A model generated the notes under the pieces. The model was not told where the DNA came from and made no database searches. It saw only the letters and a program-made list of their open reading frames with translations. Shown here in pieces: positions 61,331 through 64,000 of a stretch of DNA of 64,000 nucleotides. Within the stretch, counting starts at the first letter, position 1. Every line of letters starts with the position of its first letter. A program made the position numbers and the translations under genes. Source of the stretch: Fischerella thermalis PCC 7521 (GTDB lineage: Bacteria > Cyanobacteriota > Cyanobacteriia > Cyanobacteriales > Nostocaceae); assembly GCF_000317225.1 (NCBI RefSeq), contig NZ_AJLL01000036.1, positions 39,903 to 103,902 on the forward strand, in the 5' to 3' direction.

Positions 61331-63628
61331 TTAAGCTTCAATTACTACTCGGAGGTTTCCGCGTTTTTTGGCAACACGGCAAGCTGTGGTATTTCCAGAA
61401 CGCTCGAATTCTAAATCAAGGATAGTGGGACCGACTCGCAGATTATGCAGCGAGAGGCGATTGATTGACTCTGGCAAAGCGGGGTCGATAATCCGTAAGC
61501 AGTTATTGGGTGCATCTGGGACTAGATTCACCATCATATGCAGCATCTGAAAAATACTACCAGTAGCCCACGCTTGGGGTGTACAAGCAACAGGATACTG
61601 TACAGGAGAACTATCATCACTGATACGCTCGAAACCGCAAAATAACTCTGGAGGGCGATAATAGGACTGCTTTTTAGTCATGTCGAATAAACCCTCAAAA
61701 AGTTCCAAGGCTTGATCGACTAAACCGAGCGATCGCAATCCCATAGCGATCAAAGAATTATCATGGGGCCATACAGAACCGGTGTGATATCCCATCGGAT
61801 TGTAAGCAGGTGACAAACTGCTGAGGGTGCGAATACCCCAACCATTAAACATATCAGGGGCGCGCAATCGCTCTGCCACACTATAAGCTTTTTCTGGTGT
61901 AAAAATACCCAAGTGCAGACAGTGACCAGGATTTGAAGTAATACTGTCTACTTGTTTACCATCTCCATCTAAAGCTAAAGCACAGAAATCTTGGTCTTCC
62001 ATCCAAAAATCTCTGTTAAACCGCAGCTTTAGATTTCTGGCTTCTTCCTGCCAACGATCTGATAAATCCAGCCGCTTTTTCATTCTAGCAATTTCTGCCA
62101 AGCGCATTTTAGCGGCATAGACGTAACCTTGGACTTCACAAAGAGCGATCGCTCCGTTAGCTAATTCGCCTTTACGGTTGACAATACAATCACCAGAATC
62201 TTTCCAACCTTGGTTAACTAAACCACCTTTGGATTTACGTTGATAGCTGAGGTAGCCAGTGGCTTTCATGTTGCGATCAATCCACTCCATCGCCGCCAAT
62301 GCATTCGGCCACAGATTTTCTAGAGTTTCTGTATCATGTGTCCATGCATAGTACTCGGTGTATAGCATCAGCCACAAAGGAGTAGCATCAACAGTACCGT
62401 AGTAAGGAGTATGGGGAATTTCCTGACACCTAGCTAATTCTCCTAACCGGAGTTCGTGCAGAATTTTACCTGGTTCCTCTTCGCGCCACTCATCCTCGAC
62501 TTTACCTTGGTATTGAGACAGAAGAATCAGAGTTTCTTTAGCAATTTGGGGATTTAACATCAAGGTTTGGGAAGCTGTAATGATAGAATCCCGCCCGAAG
62601 AGTGCTGAAAACCAAGGTACTCCCGCCGAAACAGTCTTATATTTGCCAAAAGATTGACGCAACAAATACATATCTTCCTCAGCACGTTCAATCACACGAT
62701 TCACAGCACCTTTTTCGTCTGCGCGAATACGTGTAATTTCTTGCACCCAGTTTTGCTCTTCCATTGTCTCAGCAGCTTTTGCTTGACTCAAGGTTACAGG
62801 AGCGCTGACAGTAGAAGTGGGCTTGTTATTGGTGAGCATATTCACCCGATAGCCCAATTTTTGTTTTTCATGGGATGCTAACTCTAACTGCCAAATTGCC
62901 GTGTAACCTTTGAAGTAATCTGGTAGCCGATGCTGAAAATTGATGCGAGATTCCATCACCAAACCATCTACACCCTGGTAAGCGAGTGTTAAAGATTTGT
63001 CGGTGGGTATTGCAGGATGAAGTTTGGGAGGCGAAGCACCATCCAGAGAAACTACCGTGTCTTCTACAAATGTCGGCTCGATCAGACGCAAAAGCTTACC
63101 TTGCTTTTCTCTGCCAAAGCCTCTAACTTCAAATAAATCTACAAAATCAGCATCAAAGCTAATACTCAGTTCAAAATTGATTGTACTTGTGCTATAGTTA
63201 GACACTTCTAATTCTTCAAAAAGTGCGCCATTTAGCACAATTTCTCGACGAATACCCACTGTATCAGCTTGGAGGCGATCATCAACTCTCGGATTAGTAC
63301 ATAAGACTGACAGTGAAAAACCTTTATCAGCAGTACTACTTAATAACACAGGCGATCGCCCATCAATCTGCAACTCTAAGCGGCTCAAAAATCTGGTATC
63401 AGCACAAAATAGCCCCATACTAGGGTTGCCATCACCAAGAGAACAGGCAGAAAGATTACCTAGAGTATCTGTAACTAAAAATAAGTCGTCATCTTTAATC
63501 GTGAGCGTTAACTGCGGTCTTTCACTAATTACACAAGGCCATTCAGGTATAGGTAGTAACTCTGCGGGGACAAAAGTTTTTCCGTCCAGGAAAATCCTCT
63601 CCGGCGTCATCAATATATCCGGTGTCAT
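61331..63628 (-). CDS. Amylo-alpha-1,6-glucosidase-type glycogen debranching enzyme (GH133-like)
   Basis: A 765-aa protein of the glycogen-debranching-type family. The N-terminal part (GDE_N_bis-like, about 30-270) contains LFCADTRFLSRLELQIDGRS and YRVNMLTNNKPT. The C-terminal (alpha/alpha)6-barrel glucosidase domain has SAGVPWFSALFGRDSIITAS (about 340-359), YYGTVDATPLWLMLYTEYY (about 412-430), NQGWKDSGDCIVNRKGE (about 470-486) with probable catalytic acid residues, and GYHTGSVWPHDNSLIAMGLR (about 640-659). It would trim alpha-1,6 branches of glycogen or related glucans. The ATG at 63628 is preferred; a TTG seven codons upstream and an ATG at 63610 are alternatives. Function in glycogen breakdown is inferred; trehalose- or sucrose-linked roles are known for relatives. 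Confidence 0.86.
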   Translation of the reverse strand: MTPDILMTPERIFLDGKTFVPAELLPIPEWPCVISERPQLTLTIKDDDLFLVTDTLGNLSACSLGDGNPSMGLFCADTRFLSRLELQIDGRSPVLLSSTADKGFSLSVLCTNPRVDDRLQADTVGIRREIVLNGALFEELEVSNYSTSTINFELSISFDADFVDLFEVRGFGREKQGKLLRLIEPTFVEDTVVSLDGASPPKLHPAIPTDKSLTLAYQGVDGLVMESRINFQHRLPDYFKGYTAIWQLELASHEKQKLGYRVNMLTNNKPTSTVSAPVTLSQAKAAETMEEQNWVQEITRIRADEKGAVNRVIERAEEDMYLLRQSFGKYKTVSAGVPWFSALFGRDSIITASQTLMLNPQIAKETLILLSQYQGKVEDEWREEEPGKILHELRLGELARCQEIPHTPYYGTVDATPLWLMLYTEYYAWTHDTETLENLWPNALAAMEWIDRNMKATGYLSYQRKSKGGLVNQGWKDSGDCIVNRKGELANGAIALCEVQGYVYAAKMRLAEIARMKKRLDLSDRWQEEARNLKLRFNRDFWMEDQDFCALALDGDGKQVDSITSNPGHCLHLGIFTPEKAYSVAERLRAPDMFNGWGIRTLSSLSPAYNPMGYHTGSVWPHDNSLIAMGLRSLGLVDQALELFEGLFDMTKKQSYYRPPELFCGFERISDDSSPVQYPVACTPQAWATGSIFQMLHMMVNLVPDAPNNCLRIIDPALPESINRLSLHNLRVGPTILDLEFERSGNTTACRVAKKRGNLRVVIEA

Positions 63629-63894
63629 CAGCCAGTATTCCGTGTACAAATCTATATTTTTTCAGGTCAGTTCAGCGTTAACAGGAAGAAAAACGCTCTA
63701 GCAAAACTTTGTGAGCTTTGTTACAAAGATAAATGATAATCACATTTAGCCAGTGGGCAGAAACACATCAAAGTTAGATTATTAAATCTTTATAATTCTA
63801 AAGTGAATTCAAAATTTGCGTAGATAAACACAAAAAACAGGAACATTTTTCTTGTTCCTTTGATTTGTTTTTTGAGTTTCTAAGCGGTCAACCT

Positions 63895-63982
63895 TAAAGG
63901 TAATAGGTAATGGGTAATTAGTAATAGGGGTATTACCCAGCAATTGCCATGGTCAAAGACCTCTCCTTCGGAGCATGGCAAT
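63895..63982. repeat. GGTAATAGGTAATGGGTAAT repeat and 9-bp inverted repeat
   Basis: GGTAATAGGTAATGGGTAAT with GGGGTATTACCC, then ATTGCCATG (63943-63951) paired with CATGGCAAT (63974-63982). The remainder of 63650-64000 is AT-rich, with no gene seen before the window edge. Confidence 0.7.
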
Positions 63983-64000
63983 GGAAGTATAAATATAAAG

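Overview
The window is chromosomal DNA from a cyanobacterium, most likely a filamentous heterocyst-former-type (Nostocales) strain. The evidence is a photosynthetic complex I subunit (ndhD1), divinyl-chlorophyllide reductase (bciB), sulfolipid genes (sqdB, sqdX), Ycf35, Ycf46, DUF760, DUF2605 and DUF2973 proteins, a GAF-GAF-PAS adenylate cyclase of the CyaB1 type, and many copies of the HIP1 octamer GCGATCGC. The species cannot be fixed from sequence reading alone. I saw no rRNA, tRNA, CRISPR array, prophage or insertion sequence. The content is mainly core and housekeeping.

Layout. 0.1-5.5 kb: carB, a group 2 sigma factor and a DUF760 protein. 6-10.8 kb: a MutT-like Nudix enzyme, an inositol monophosphatase divergent from an orphan ureG, two small membrane or exported proteins, an acetamidase/formamidase and a half-size TauE/SafE protein. 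11-16.6 kb: a BMP-type (nucleoside/purine) ABC uptake system of lipoprotein, double ATPase and two permeases; a broken CD225/dispanin gene lies between the lipoprotein and the ATPase. 16.8-22.3 kb: FKBP isomerase, PDH E2 (pdhC), YlqD and acyl-ACP synthetase. 22.8-29.4 kb: two tandem small membrane-peptide paralogues, recQ divergent from bciB, an SDR enzyme and a hypothetical protein. 29.5-36.2 kb: GH31 alpha-glucosidase, a Na+/H+ antiporter and three hypothetical proteins. 36.3-43.4 kb (minus strand): purC-bamA-lpxC-fabZ-lpxA-lpxB, the outer-membrane/lipid A cluster. 44-50.7 kb: a DUF7219-like protein, the adenylate cyclase, sqdX and sqdB with an interrupted small gene between them, and a lipoprotein. 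50.9-55.4 kb: a ribbon-helix-helix protein, Ycf46-like AAA ATPase, Ycf35, thrB and a coiled-coil protein. 55.7-64 kb: ndhD1, a RelE/ParE-type toxin-antitoxin pair, thrS, the DUF2605-DUF2973 pair and a glycogen-debranching-type glucosidase.

The most striking feature is the load of short dispersed repeats in nearly every intergenic gap: TTACCAAT/GGTAATTGG arrays, CAACCAACAAC arrays, G-rich runs, AACACAGATGCACACAG units and palindromic hairpins. Several appear to have entered genes in frame and been kept as extra amino acids (carB, the ABC ATPase, thrB, bamA). Two small conserved-looking genes each carry a single in-frame stop (12.5-12.8 kb and 48.5-48.8 kb), which suggests recent decay or possible sequence error. 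No clear undescribed multi-gene system is visible. The best leads are the tandem small membrane peptides at 22.8 and 23.5 kb, the repeat-in-gene insertions and a 42-bp conserved element present in two inverted copies.
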